Assembly: GCA_021234155.1 (NCBI GenBank)
Contig: JAJEKV010000032.1
Location: forward strand, 5,587,835 to 5,651,834
Length of the DNA: 64,000 bases
Direction of reading: 5' to 3'
From: Isoetes taiwanensis
Taxonomy: Eukaryota > Streptophyta > Lycopodiopsida > Isoetales > Isoetaceae
Numbering within the stretch: the stretch's first letter is position 1; each line of letters opens with the position of its first letter. The position numbers and the translations under genes were made by a program. This document shows, one piece after another, positions 31,893 to 46,029 of the stretch. A model generated the notes under the pieces. The model saw only the letters and a program-made list of their open reading frames with translations, was not told where the DNA came from and did not search any database.

Positions 31893-34800
31893 GTAATATA
31901 GTGGCCTTTGTTGCATGTTTCATCTTTTGGTTTTACCACTGCTGTAGCAGAAATTTCCAGCAAAATGTATGTCCCTCCTGCGCATGCATCCTATACAACC
32001 ATCAAACATAAGCAAACCCTTTGCACATGAATAGACCAATCTGAGAAATATCCTTATACATGTTCAGGTCGATGGAACACATAAATCCATGCATTGTGGT
32101 AATAGTAAAGCTGGCTGTACTTTAATATGCAAGAACAAGTAGGTGCAACTTTAATAGGGTCAACAGTTGACTGCTTTGTTTCCCAGGTTGTGTGTTATAA
32201 TAGACATGAGCAAGCTCTTCAAAAATTCAGTAAAATCCATACGTTCCTGAGTCGAAGTGTTAGAGCACTTTATCAAAAGCACAATCCTGGCACGGTTTGT
32301 TTCAGTGCTCGAAAGGATGCTTTATTAATGGATGCTAGCAATTGCTTTTTCACCATTATTTCTTCAATACACCCAATCATTGAAAGGTGTTTCTTATGGC
32401 CTGCATTGTTTATAGAAAATAAATAAATCCTGGTTTTTATTCTTTTTGCACCTCTGCAGATTGAAATGCCTGAAGCTTTGAGGATAATCTAAACTGTTCG
32501 AGCAGTAGGTTTGTTGGGTATGGCGACAGAGGCGGCTGTCGTGGAAACTAGTGAAGGCTGGCCTTGCGCTTCCGGATCAGGATCCTTCCATAGTATGTTT
32601 TATTTCCATTCTGCATGTGTGGCAGCACACGTACCTCTTTGTCCGATCGTTTGCTGAGATTTTGTTGCAGATTTTTCCGATGGCCAAGGCCAGGGTAAAG
32701 GAAGATGAGCTTTCGAATGTTCTAAATCGAGCCCAGAGGTCTTCTCCTTGCCCAGTTGCTTTTAGCCCTGCCTAAAGTATCTCTTTTTTTTTCTTTTCCG
32801 AGTAGTTTAGTCGTACAAACAGACCTGCATTACTCTTGCATTTCGATTATATGCATTCGGCATGTTCATATTGACTCGTAAGGCGTAAACTTGCAATTGG
32901 GTCGGTTACGCTAATGACTATTAAGATCCGGCCCGATTTTTCAAGGAAATTCATTTGGTTTCGCATGAATGGTTCCCTTTTCCATTTAATATTGCGTAGT
33001 AGAGAGCAACTGTTCATGCATTCTGGAATTGAAAGTCAGAACGTCATCGGGGTATCATCAAGGGCCCTTATCTCTTAGTTTTTGTGCCTTTTTTTTTTTG
33101 TTACGTCATCCGCATGCCATTAATGGCAAAATGATTGATGGACACCGCCTTTGCTGTTTTTGAAGATGGCGGTAAAGAGAGCTCCACTTTTTTGAATTGA
33201 ATTCTTCCTCATCCCGCCTTTGAGCGGTCTTCTTTGCTTCTAGCTATTGTGCAGTTTATTGCAACAAGCACCGCATCGGCGGGCTCTTTAATGGTATGCG
33301 GTGTAGGTTAGCTTTCACTTTCGGCTCAAATGATGGTTCCCTGCTATAAAAATAATCGGATAATATCTTTATGAATTTTCTTGAGCATTCTCGGCTGCTC
33401 ATTTAACCTCATGAACGCATGAAAATCGCTGGTTGATGCATGTAGATTCCGATGAGAAATAATAGTTTTCTTTTGGCATTTGTTTATCATTTAAGGATCT
33501 GTACTAAATTTTGTTTGACCTTTTATGCTTTGGTGGATCCGCGGACCTGCATTTGTGAAGAGCAACATTTCATCGTTAGTGGTATCTTATTCTTTATCTC
33601 GGATTGTTTTCGTGCCCAAAGCATGAAACTGGATTTGCTTATTGTGGAACATCCATGCACTTGGAACTGGCATAAATGTCATTTGATTAGCAAGATTTGT
33701 AATAGTACGACTCTCCTCCAAAGTAAGATCATTTTTCTTTTTTATACTATATGTTTAGAAGACTGAGTGAGTCGTCATTTGGACAGGTCATTGGGTCAAA
33801 TCCAATTTGTTGCAAATCCCTTGAGATCAGATCTGCATTTTAATCAGCATCTGCAATTTGTGGGGAATTGGATAAATTTACTTTATTCTCTATTGTTGGT
33901 CCTTGGATGGTTTTACAGGCGAAGGCATATTTTGTAGAGGTAAATTGCAACCCAATGGGTTATGCGCAGCACTCTTTGTCAAGTGTATTTTTTGCATCTC
34001 TTTGTGGTTAGTGTATATTGCTTACATACCTAATGCTACTTGCAGATGCCTTGCACTGGTGATAAGTTGACGATGTCAGCCTTTTCCTTAACTCTGTTGG
34101 TGCAAACCCTTGCTCTTCCACACCCTGCAGATGATCCGATCAGAGTATGAACGGCGAGTTAACTCTACCTGCTATAATTTCAAGATGCTGGGAACTTGTG
34201 AATAGTGTACATTATGTCAGATTTTGGAGACAGTGGTCCTGTTTCGGCTAATGCAAAGCCTATATCAATCCTTTTATGAAGTTTGTTGAACAAGGCCGCC
34301 GCTTTATCTGCACAATGTGGTAAGATTGAGAAAGAAACTGCATTTCAATGATATTTATGCTCACTGTGTATCCTTGGAGTTGCTCTCCGATCCATCATCG
34401 CTACCCCATCCTCTGCACAGTGATGTCTCTATGTGGTTTTATTGTTCTAAGGATGCTAATGATGCTGGAAACCAGTTTGCATCTTTCTTATATTGAGAAT
34501 ATTATTTCTAACTTGCAGAGCTTAACTTTCTGTATCCCTTTTTTAAAACCTTCATACTCTCTTTATTAAGTATCACACTATTGTCTTCAATGCTTAGAGC
34601 TCCGCAGGGTTGGTAATCTGTGTATTTTGATGTTCGTGTTGCCCCACGGTTCATCATATTGAGGTTATTTGCACATTTTAAATGCCTGTTCTTTTTTCCT
34701 TATGATTTTTTTACATGCGGTCTTACATTTCTCTTATTTACATGAGGTCTTCAGTGGTGACAAGTGTATGGATCTGATCTGAATGGAATACATATGCCCA

Positions 34801-36900
34801 CATTGCATGGCACAGCAGCACAAAACTAGATTTCATAATATGGTGCATTATAAAATGCACATGTTGCTGGTCAGATTGATAGATCACTTAGCTCGAACTT
34901 GGATGTTGGATGTTGGATAGTGTGTGCAAACAAAAAGCACTACTTCTGTAAGTTGAGCATATGATTTGTTTTGTTTTATGAAATTTGTTTTCCATTTGCA
35001 TTTGTTCAAAGTCTCACCATCCCGTCAAGTTGTCAACTATATAGGCATGAACTCAGAAATGGCTTTCAAGCCGTTTGTTCTTTTGGGTGTCCATTTCACT
35101 GCCTTCACAGCATGCTTCTTAAATTTGGCAGTGTTTTGCATACAGAGAAAGATCTGCGTATAAATGCTGTGCTTCCAGTTAACCCTGTGTGGATGTGGGT
35201 TATAACACAATGATAAGAGTGTCAGATCCTCCTAGTGCATGATTGACATAGATAGGAATCTAAGAATGTAATACATGCAATATTAAGACCACATGTAAAG
35301 AATCTAATATTGGATATTTCACAGAATGCAATATTAAGGGCTCTCATGTCTTAAGCTGGCAAGAAAAAGTGGTTACATTGCATGACATGGGTGCCAAAAG
35401 AAATAAATTGAGACGGGATACGTGATGATCAGCTATGGGTACAGAACTGAAAGGTCAAATGTCCTCAAACTAGATAGAGTGCTGCAGAAACCAAACTTGC
35501 TTCATTTATCTGTTGCCATCAGGAGAAATTCTAGGTGATTTACTCATTCTCCATTTTATTTACTTTGTATTTCGATTCTTTGAAAGATATTCTCCTTTGC
35601 AGGAACAGTGGTCGATCTGGTTATTCTGTGTTTGAAGCACTGTACCTAGTATAGACCTTGGCATATCTTTTTGTTGCATTGGAATCTACTGTCTAGATCA
35701 TGCTGGAATCCTTGCCAACCACATTGGCAGTCAAAAAATTCTAGCTTGAGTTGCCATTTTTCATGCTGAGTTGGGCAATGCTATGGATGAACTGAATGCC
35801 AAGTGAGGGAGTCTTTCCGTGCCCTCTTGTGTCTCAGCCAAAGACTCGAGTCTATGGAAATAAGACACCATCATAAGCACAGCTTCAAGTTTAGCTGCAA
35901 ATTCTGCTAATACTATTGTCATGTGGGACTGAGTGTTTGATCCTGATCATTAATATTTGGGGCCCACTTGTGCGCCATACAAATCCGCTGGTTTAATCAA
36001 AGTATTGAACAAATGGAGTTTAGTGTTGACATCATAAAAGTGCCTTTGAAAGGGTCCTCTCCATAAGAACGATCTCTAGCCTTTAACAAGTCTTTTTTTT
36101 ACTCTTTGCTTTCAAATTAACCTTGATCTTGAAAGCTCCACTTCAAAGGTATGTGAATCTTTGAAGCATTTCCAGTTTGCCCTTGGAAGGAAAATTTATT
36201 CCGATGCATGACAAGCTGAAGGTGTTGAAAATCATCACTTTCAGGTCTTACGCAAGTTTACTTGCAACTCTCTTTGTTTGCAATAGGCATCGAAGGCAAT
36301 AAGTGTTTTAGCGTTAGTTCCTCGTGGACGTGGAAGTCCACAATGTCCATATATAAAGTTCCAAATATAGGGACTTCGCATTGACAATATGTGCGAGTGT
36401 GCTTGATTATTCAGTGGAAAATAGCACCTTTGCAATATATAGATCTTGCACAATGCAAAAGGGTCTAGAAAGCTTCAGCCAAATGAACTTTGCTTTATCA
36501 TTCTTTTTAACAATCGTAATACTTTTGCTAAATTAGAGTTAGAAAGGATTTGTCACTCCATAAAGACGTCATGATTGGGGAAGACTTTCTTATATGCAGA
36601 GAGGGAATATTTATTAACATCTGCCACTCAAGACTTGTGGTCTTCATAAGACTGAACACATACCACGTGTGAATCTGCTAGCAGACCAACCTCATCATTT
36701 AGTGTGATGATTGCACAGAAAAAGCTATCTAGAAATAGAAATCCTGCAAGGTGTGCCAATGGCCATTTTGGCCAATCTAAAATATGTTGTGTCTGTTTTG
36801 TTTGTTTGGTGATCATTTTATTCTTTTAGAATGTCACTTCTTTACTGAGTAACTTACATGACTTGCACACCTAATAAATGACATGCTGTTATCAGGATAT
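31893..36900 (+). other. AT-rich region with a few exon-like blocks, no confirmed gene
   Basis: Candidate exon at 34047-34136: flanked by CTTGCAG, it reads MPCTGDKLTMSAF, then SLTLLVQTLALPHPADDPIR, before a stop. Another at about 32189-32232 is flanked by TTCCCAG. They lie downstream of the PARP exons on the same strand but could not be matched to PARP or any other family. The rest is AT-rich intronic or intergenic sequence. Confidence 0.3.
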
Positions 36901-38964
36901 GGGTGTTATCGTTGCTAGGAATAAACAAGAACTTGACATTAAAGTTGCAATATCAAATTCCTTTGGCTTTGGTGGACATAATTCTTGTGTTGTCCTTGCA
37001 CCATATTGGGTTTGTGTCCTTGCACCATATTGGGTTTGAACCATCCTTCGGAGGTCCACGTTTTACATTTACTCACGGATGCTTCAAATATATGAACTAT
37101 TGCATGATACACATATATTTGAAGGCTATTTCCATGTACAATATTATCCTTCCCCAGCATGACTCGTGACTTAGCGAGTTAATTATGAGGGTTGAGCCAT
37201 GAATTGTGAAGCTACAACCCCAATGTGTACTATGCATAAAACAAATGGATGAAATAAATGCTTCATGTGATGCATGATATATCTGTCTAGAACATTTCCT
37301 GCATGTTGGGTCCATTTTTGGGGGGCAGTCAGACATAAATGGGTACAACCACATTCCCAAGCTTAGCCAGCCTAGGCATAGTGTGCTTCATGACCACAAA
37401 ACATTGGCTTAATTATAAGGTATGCCCATCGTCAATCTTGTTCTAATGAAGGGAATGCATCCGGTGACAATTCCAAGTTTGTTGTAAAGAGATTGATACC
37501 TTTTGAAGAGATCTACAACCTTGTTGCAGCAGTACACATGGGAGAGAATAGGCCATGAACTGACTAGTCAAATAAACAAATATATGCATAAATCCAAAAA
37601 AATGACCAAAATGGTGGCCTTTTGAGTAAAATATGATATAGAATCTGGCTATATCTTGCTCTTTTTTGCAAAACAAACAAAATTTAGATTCAGTGCCTTA
37701 TGGCAATTACAATGAAAGTCATTGTAATGATGTGCATATAGTTGAGGCCCGATTAATGCTATAGAACCATTGAGATAGATTAACATTTGAATGTATTTGA
37801 ATGTATGTTGGTTTTTGTGCAGTTTATAACCTATCTCCTGTTCCCCGTGGACTACATGCTTGAACTTTTGTGGGACATGTAATTGTGTTGCTGATTAGAA
37901 AAATATTATTTTAAAGTGTTGGTTTTGCTTTTAAACTATGGACATAAAGCCTACACATAAAGTGATTCATTATCTTCACTATGCGTGTGAATTTGAGTTG
38001 TCTAAACGAAAGACTTACCTTGCTGTGTAAATTTAAGTTGTCTAAACGAAAGATTGATCACATTTGTTGTAAATAGATAACAAGGGTATAACAATTCAAA
38101 TTGACAAATGTACTTATCAAAATGGAACTCCATGAGAAGATGTTTGGTAAAGAAAGCATAAAAGTCGACCTATCAAACTTGGCTTATTTACATGAGTCTT
38201 TTTGTACATTGGAGTTACCTAACGCCCTTCAATTTGACCTTGCCACTAAGGTAACTTAATCTCTATTTAGTGGGGATTTTGGTGGAGGCGAACTCCATAT
38301 ATATGTTTTCTCACAATGAGTAGAAGATAGGGCAAGAGTATCAAAGTTATTGGCTTTATAAAACCAATTTCCTAGTTCCTAGATGGGACAAAGTATCTTT
38401 ATTTTGGCAAAGATGCCCTCTTTGGAGCATATTTAGTAACTTTCAAATATGTGTTTTTAAATCATTCAAAAATGCCTCAAATGGCCCGCGTTGCATTTGA
38501 GAAAATCACCAATTCAACAATTTTGAAGTTTAGCATGACGACCACGTCGGCGGCATAGATCATTCTTATTCTATGGATTGAGAAGTCCTAATAAACAATG
38601 GTGAGCTTCTATGGTTAAAGAATCTTTTTTTTGAGGGATGGCGTGATTAATGTTCCAACAAAGGGAATTAGGAATCGAATGGCTATTAGGCGAGGGATTT
38701 AATTGAAAACTTTGTGACTTTGGTCTAGATGCATACTCCCATTTGTCGGGGACAATTGAGATAATTGAGAAGGTAAAATTTAAAAGACACACTTTTGGAT
38801 TCACCTGTGATAGCAATAAATTAGTGGATTATGATATTCGATGTAAGCAAATAGAATTTTTGGGATTTACCAATGATTACTTGTTGTAGATTGTTAAATG
38901 ACTAGTAGACAATTATATAAATCTATATGGCATTGTTGATCAATCCAACTTCCACTATTATATT
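36901..38964. other. no gene seen; short tandem duplication
   Basis: GTCCTTGCACCATATTGGG is tandemly repeated near 36994 and 37016. Two copies of AAGTTGTCTAAACGAAAGA occur near 37995 and 38033. Otherwise the stretch is AT-rich with chance-length frames only. Confidence 0.5.
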
Positions 38965-39440
38965 GACTTCTTCAAACTTAATTTTTGACACTTAACTTTG
39001 AATCTTACGACCTATTTAAGCTCAAAATTCACTTTCGGGATGACAATTCTTGAGAATAATTTGAGAATTTGGTGACAATACTACAACGTCTGAGAATAAT
39101 TTGAAAATTTGGCGACAATCCTGCCAATAACTTCTTTGACCATGTTCTCCCTTGAAAGTTGGTAGTAAAAAGGTCTTAGCCCTTAAAATTTGAGGTTACG
39201 CATTGTCGAAAACTTAAAGCGTCTTGCGGGGCGATATTGACTTCTTCTAACTTAATTTTTGACACTCAACTTTAGATACTGATCTATTTAAGCTCAAATT
39301 TCACTTTCACAATATTTTGAGAATTTCGTGACAATACTACAACGTGCAGAATAATTTGAAAATTTGGCGACAATACTGCCAATAACTTCGTTCACCATGT
39401 GCTCCCTTGATAGTTGGTAGTAAAAAGGTCTTAGCCCTTG
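38965..39440. repeat. direct duplication of a segment of about 220 bp
   Basis: 38965-39183 and 39238-39440 share CTTAATTTTTGACACT, TATTTAAGCTCAAA, GACAATACTACAACGT, AATTTGGCGACAAT, CTGCCAATAACTTC and AGTTGGTAGTAAAAAGGTC in the same order with substitutions. Confidence 0.85.
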
Positions 39441-39469
39441 AGTTGAGGTCCTGCACATGGAATAATTTA

Positions 39470-40060
39470 AGGGCTAAACTTAGCTATTTGGCGATTTTTT
39501 AGCATATTTTCAAAAAAAATTGGCTAAAGTAAATGGAAAAAATTGGGAAAAAAATAATAATTTTAGCTTAACTTTTTTCGGGACTGTGCCAACCTTGGAG
39601 CTCTTTAGCCAAACGCTAGAAAGTAAGAGAGTGAAATTTGGTATTGTTTAGCTAAACCATAGAAACTTTTAGAATGAACTTCAGGCTAGTTTAGCTAACA
39701 TCATTCTAGTCTTTAAGAAATATATGATTAATAGTTTAGTTTCTAACATTATGAATTAATTTGGGTCCTAGACTTTGCTAATTAGCATTATTTTAGGATG
39801 TTTTCACAAAGAAAATGACTAAGATAAGTGGAAACAATTGAAATGAAGTATAGTGATTTGACTTAATATTTTCTTTGGCCACACCATAGAAATTTTTGGG
39901 ATGATGTTTAGGTTAGTTTAGCTAAACGCTATAAAGTATGAGAGGAAAAATGTGTAGAGTTTAGCTAAACCACAGAAAGTTTTGGGATTAAAATCGAGCA
40001 AGTTTAGCTAAAGTCATTTTAGCTAATAAGAAATATGCGATTAGTAATTTATTCCCTGGT
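39470..40060. repeat. dispersed GTTTAGCTAAAC palindromes
   Basis: The 12-bp palindrome GTTTAGCTAAAC or close variants occurs about six times (near 39647, 39685, 39917, 39958, 39999), with repeated ACCATAGAAA-type contexts. This suggests a decayed tandem repeat. No gene. Confidence 0.55.
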
Positions 40061-40333
40061 TCTGCATTGCTAGAAACTTGAAACGTACAGGACGTATTTT
40101 GGCATTGTTTTGTAGGGGATCTTAAGGGAGGGTGTGCTTTGCAATGATTTTTTGAATAATCTTAAGGAATACTCCAGTAGCTTGGGGAATGTTAATATAT
40201 CTCTGGAAACTCTTGAAGAACCTTATAGAATATTTCCAAAATATTGGATAGTCTTAATGGAATGCTGATAAACTTAAAAATCTTATAGAAACTTATGTAC
40301 GTACATTCGTCTCCGTACACCCCTTATAGTACA

Positions 40334-40339
40334 AATACT

Positions 40340-40409
<70 letters not shown>

Positions 40410-41483
40410 AGTGGTTCTACTATGAGGGACTGCACAAATTCGACCGGAAGCCAATGCAGAGTCATTCAATGAAGATTCTATAAGCATTTCCCTAGGCTCT
40501 TTATGAATCCTATGTTAACAAAGATTCTTTTTAGAAGCTCCTAGATTTCCAAAGATTATGCCAAGATTCTCCAAGATTCTATAGAGATTTCCCTAGATTC
40601 TATGAAGATTTCCCTAGATTTCCCAAGATTCTATCAAGATTCTTAAAAGATTTTATGAACATTCCCTTAATTCCCCTAGGTTCCCAAAGATTCTCTTGAT
40701 ATTAGGTCTAGATTCCCAAAGATTATCCCAAGACTCCTCTAGATTCCCCAAAATTCTATGTAGTTCTATTGAATTCTCCAAGATTTGATGAAGATTCTCC
40801 TAGATTCCTTTAGATTATAGGAAAATTCTCCATGATTCTCCAAGATTCCATCATGATTTCACTAGATTCTCAAAGCTTTTAGAAAGATTCCTTTAGATTC
40901 CCAAAGATTCTCTTAAGATTCCTCTATTCTCTAAGATCCTATGAAGATTCCCTTAGACTTGACATGATTCCATCAAGATTCCTCTAGATTCTTAAAGATT
41001 CTATAAAGATTCCCTTAGATTCCCTTAAATTCTCAAAGATTCTCTCTTGATTCCTATAGATTCCGTTGATTTTCCAAAGATTCTCTTTATATTCCCTTGT
41101 ATTTCCAAGATTCTCTTGAGATTCCCATAGATTTCCAAAGATTCTCTTGAGATTCCCATAGATTCCCTTAGATTCTCTTGAGATTCCTTTAGATTCTCTA
41201 AGATTCTATGAAGATTCACCTAGATTCTCCAAGATTGCATCAGGATTCCTCTAGATTCTCCAAGTATTTATGAAGATTCCTTTAGATTCTCTGAGATTCC
41301 TATGATTCCATCATGATTTCATTAGATTCTCAAAGCTTTTAGAAAGATTCCTTTAGATTCCCAAAGATTCTCTTAAGATTCCTCTATTCTCTAAGTTCCT
41401 ATGAAGATTCCCTTAGACTTGACATGATTCCATCAAGATTCCTCTAGATTCTTAAAGATTCTATAAAGATTCCCTTAGATTCC
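40334..41483 (-). mobile_element. (TA)n-ended repeat family, copy 1, left part
   Basis: A (TA)n tract (about 40342-40406) flanked by ACTTG and CAAGT is followed by GGTTCTACTATGAGGGACTG, which all three copies share. A long degenerate array of GATTCT/GATTCC units (AAGATTCTCTTGAGATTCCC and variants) follows. The copy is interrupted at 41483 by an LTR retrotransposon and resumes at 52539. Minus-strand frames through the array (RESLEIYGNLKRI-like) translate the repeat and are not genes. If the (TA)n is a 3' tail, the element lies on the minus strand. Confidence 0.7.
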
Positions 41484-42102
41484 TGTTTGGGGTCCGGGCT
41501 CGGGATCGCCTGAGGGACAGATCTCTGTGAGATCCTTGAAGTCCGGCAGGGTAAATCCTGAGACACTCTTGTCACGCGGGATTTTTGCTAACAGAGGAAA
41601 GAACAAGAAAAACTCAGATAAAACAGCAATTGCGATACACAATGAAACACACAAGACACTTGTGGAGAACACGGCAATCCATTGATCAAAACAAGTGTAC
41701 AATGAAGGCTCAAAAAGAGCGCTACAACAAAGGCGACCGGCGTAATACGCTCTGTAGTGACACAAAAAGAACACTCTGAACCCTTTTTTTTTGAAGGAGC
41801 AAAAATGCTACAATATATAGGAACACGGATTGGCCCTCACGAACTGAATCGATCCTCATCATGACAACGCGTGCTCCACTACTTGGGCACTTTCGAGCAG
41901 GGGAATCGGAGTGTCATGGCGTGCTATGAACAAGTAGTGGCCACGCCCGTGGGTCCTACCTTTGGGTCTTACGCTTCTTGGAGGAGCTTTGACCCGCCGT
42001 GGCATTTGTGGATCCCTCTTCTTGGACCGCCCGTGGCGGTGGGGCCTGCGCCCTCATCACGGCAAGTATAGACACGTGTGTCGCGGGCCGCAGGGGCTAA
42101 CA
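41484..42102 (-). repeat. 3' LTR of the 11-kb element
   Basis: 619 bp, plus-strand termini TGTTTGGGG and GGGCTAACA. It aligns with 51929-52538; long stretches are identical (for instance around GACACTTGTGGAGAACACGG), with differences concentrated at GC-rich spots. Confidence 0.88.
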
Positions 42103-45100
42103 CTCCCCTACCAAACTACACTTATTGGCTAGAAAAGGGGCATGAATTCGGGGTGGGAATCCTCGTTCATCTTTCCGATCTTGAATATAGAGATGAGGGA
42201 GGCTCGGCTTTTACGTATTCACCGAGTGTTGTTAGTCTCTTTTCGAGTTTGCTTGAGTCACGGATGCCAAACATTCGGCTGCTCCTATGAGAAAGCCTTA
42301 AAATCATGTTCTCCCGGTAAAGCGTGGATCTCGGATGGAAGATTTGTGATCTCCATGTATAAGACAAAGGTCCAACCCGAACTTTCCGGCATTTGCATTG
42401 GGGTTACAAAAATGGATCGGCACTTGCGTTTTACGCATACTGCGGAGTATGGTCATGAGTCTTTGCCGCGAATTACGCTTGCGAAATCTGAGATGGATCA
42501 GCTGAAGTTTTGGCCTTGGCAAGGAAGGTTACAAGACCAGAAATTGCATTACAGGCTTCCTCCTGAACACGCATTGGGCATGTATATCCGGTTGTTGGTG
42601 TTGTCCAAAGTCTCATCCTCCGCCATTTCGCGTCTGCTTGGATGGCGTGGGTCCCAACGTTTGTCTGCTGCAATTGCCGTGGGTGTCCAATCTGCATGTT
42701 CTTTGACTTGATGGTCGAAATTCTTGTCTCCATCTTTGGGGAATTGACCTTGATCGGAGGTGGGCATCAAAAGCTTGCTAGTGTACTTTCGGTTGTTTGG
42801 GGGTTGGTGCGGGTCATCACGCATCATTCTTGGAATTCCAATAATATCTTCTCGGTAGTCGTTTGGTAGCTGTCTCCCATGCACCTTTGAATGTACATGT
42901 CTTTGTCCGCAGTCTGAGGTCCCACTCATCGGGGGAGGGCGTTACGTTTCAGCTCAGTGTGTGCGGTAGCGCAAGGAAGCATAATGTTGTAAGAACAAGC
43001 GTGCAAGGTCAAGTTCTTGTTGAGTTGTATAGTGTCTGAAAGGAGCGTGCCAAGTTCACTAGCCATAGCTCCACTTCTTTACGTAGAAGAGGCATGTATT
43101 ACGAGGTAGCGGTTCGCGAGAATTTTGTATCTTGGAGGTACTTGTTCTTCTTGGTCAAAGAACACACGCGCTTTGTATCTCCTTTAAAAGTTCTCGGTCG
43201 TTTATCCGGATGAGCACGAGTAACATGTGCCGGTAGAAGTCGTGCATGACATAAGCGGGGGCTATGGTTACGGAGCCGAAATGGTCGAGATCCGCAACCC
43301 ATAGGATATCAAAATTGACGAGCACAAAGTGTGCCTCGTTCGTGAACGAACATCAAGGGCCAATTTAGTTCGATATCAGCTACTGATCGGGGGACTTGTG
43401 GTATCACCCTTGTTTCGGCCGAATAAAAAAGAAAAATGTTTTTCCTTGCTTGCACATAGTCATGGTAACTGGCTGGCCCGGATAGTCGAGGGAATAGCGA
43501 AGCAAGGCTGATAGGTTTGTTCTGCTTGTTTCTTACGCATCATCTGGCATCTGCTTTCGGCTATCGGAAGCGTATCTTGTAATCTGCAATGATATCTTGT
43601 TGCTCGGAGGCGTCTGCAGGTTCCGTGACTTTGCGTGTGAGGTGTCCTGGGACTTGTCCGGAGAAGTTGGGAATCCCAGAGGAGCTTGAAGTGGGAGTGG
43701 CTTGCAAATCCGTTTGAGTCAGACTATTTCAAGAGCATCTGCGGCGTGTGTTGCCGTGAGCTGGTCTAACTTGCCTTGGAGATGCGATGTGAGCATCCTT
43801 ATTCGCAAGGTGGTTTTAAAAGTCGTGACCTTGGACTCAAGTATCAAGTTGGTACATGCGAAGTGTCTTGTTCTCGGTCGAGTAGCATTATTCGTGGCGA
43901 CCCGTTGTTGTAGCGTGTCTCAAGATCGGTGTACTTGGTGTCGTTTTGTTGGAGGGACTCCTTGAGTTCCTTGACAATTTCTTTGGGATTGATGAAGGGT
44001 TTCTCGATGGATCATGAATTGATTGTGCAAGGCTTCTTCTCTGGCCTCCACATCGACCAATCGATCTTGATGTTGTGACTTGGCTTGGAGTTGGTCCACG
44101 GACTCGTGTCGTGCCGGTGGCTGCTATGAAGTTCGGTGATGATCACGGAGGGGGCATCAAAGGCGGTGAGGACAGCTTCACTTGTAGGTATCCACGGTGT
44201 GAGGAGATGGATGGGATGGTACGTGATGCATCACCCTTGTTTATAGATCCTTGGTCATTCTTTGTGAGTGTCCTTGTGAGTACTCGTGAGATCAATGGGA
44301 GTTTTGTTGTCTTTAGCTTCTTTGTTGTTTTTCTTTATTCTTTGTTGAGTCCCGAAAGTGGAATTGTTGCACAAAGGTTAAAGCGGTGGTTGTTCTGGTG
44401 GTTGGTTATCAACGAAGGAATAGGTTTTAGAAATTGGAATTCTACGAGGAGGTGGAGGCGGTGGTTGTGAAATATTTTTTCATGCAGGTTGGCTGCCGAG
44501 ATTGATGGTCTTGAGAAGGAGGAGAGTTTGGTTGAAGACCTTTCAAAGCATCAATAAGGTCGGGATGTTGGCTTGGTGGAGAAGGGGGCATGATGGCGTG
44601 GGGTCTGATGATTAATGAAAGCACGGAAGTGGGCTCCCATGGGGCATTCCGAGGAAAAGTTAGGATTTTTTTAAAGTGTCAAGTTCTGTTGAAATCTACG
44701 TCTGAGGGAGTTGAGTCAATTGATTGTTTCAGGTGGTGTTGGTGAGGATATAGATGCAGGATGGTAGAAAACATAAGTTAATAGAGGTATTCTTCATGGA
44801 GTAACCCAAAATTTCCTCAAAAGAAACTTGGTAAAAGGCATCATGTTGCTTTGGAAGGTGGGACAACTTGGTTTGTGTGCGGCATTATAAGGAATAGAAG
44901 CGGGGGCCGGAAATATCATATTTACCAATGTCAAGGTAAAGACAAGGCATTGGGCGGATTAGGTAGAGAAAAGGCAGAGGCTATGGTTTGAGGGTTTAGG
45001 AGTATAGGGTTTCCATCGACTTGGGAGGCATATCCATCTTACGCCTTCACCGGGTTAGCCACAAATTCTTTGTAATTTGTTCTTGTTGGGAGCCAGGGAG

Positions 45101-45980
45101 TTCACATTTGCGAGAAAATGAAACAATCCAGGAACTCACGGGAGGTTATAGGTGATGCCGGATGTGGGAGGCTAGTGCGGATGAAGAAAGCGAACTTGAT
45201 ATTTTTTTGCTTGGCTGGATCCATTGGTGCGATCAGCGTTGAGTGTTGAGTTCTTGGAGGTAGAAGCCATCTTGAAGGTCGAGTCGCCGTCTGAAGTCCT
45301 GGAAGGGCGGAAAGTGGGAGTATGAGTGAAAAAGTGAGGGAGTGGAAGTGACGGTTGGGAAGGGTTTTTTTTTTTTTTTTTTTTTTTTTGTGGGAGACCG
45401 CGTGTGAAAGATCGTGGCGATTGAGAATCTCAAAGACGACCTTCACCAAGATCGTGAGAGTTCTGGCGGAGAATAAAACTTTAATGGCCGGACGGTATTA
45501 GCTATTTGCCGCGGTTGTCGGAATATTAAAAAGAGAGTCGAAAAAGTTTGCGGTACAAAAATATCGGTGGGGAATGATTCTGGAATATCGTGAGGGTGAC
45601 CTTTAGTGAGCAATTTGCTAGGGTTGGTATTCGCCCACAAATTGAAAGTTGGGTTAAATTGAAGAACCAAAATTAAATGAAGATGGAGAACTTCGATAAC
45701 AGCCCGGTCGGTGAGCTTCAGCTTGTTGGATTACATACAAGATGGACGGCGTCGATCTGTGGCGTCTGTGGAATCGCCGGATCCCTATGGATCCTTGGTT
45801 GGAGGCAGCGGTCAACCCGAGAGAGATAAACTTCGATCATGGGAGGTGATCGTTCGGTGGAGGTGGTCGCGGTGTGGGGCTTCCGCATCCTCAATTGGAG
45901 TGCCCCGAGTAAAGGGCGATAGCAGCATGATAGGGGTTTTCCCAATTTTTGTTTAGTTTAGGACTTTTGGTGAAAAATCC
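42103..45980. other. 3' non-pol region of the 11-kb element
   Basis: No gag-pol or envelope motif was recognised on either strand. The longest frames are a plus-strand 189-codon ORF (42142-42711) and a minus-strand 126-codon ORF (42549-42929). They overlap each other and look like chance frames in GC-richer DNA. A 29-T run lies at 45362-45390. Large 3' regions of this kind are known in some plant Ty3/gypsy lineages, where they may carry extra ORFs. Confidence 0.4.
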
Positions 45981-46029
45981 CACGGTAGTGTAGCCTTAGG
46001 GCAATTTTGTACATAATAGAAAAGTGTTT

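Noticed and set aside
40283-40487. Tyr-Ile repeat ORFs (also 53170-53377)
   Set aside because: Translation of the (TA)n tract.
41025-41219. RESLEIYGNLKRI-type repeat ORFs (also 52545-52739, 53932-54129, 60115-60351)
   Set aside because: Frames through the GATTCT/GATTCC array; length and frame change between near-identical copies.
42142-42711. 189-codon plus-strand ORF antisense to the 11-kb retrotransposon
   Set aside because: Lies in its non-pol region, has no recognised domain and overlaps minus-strand frames of similar length; kept only as a comment on that region.
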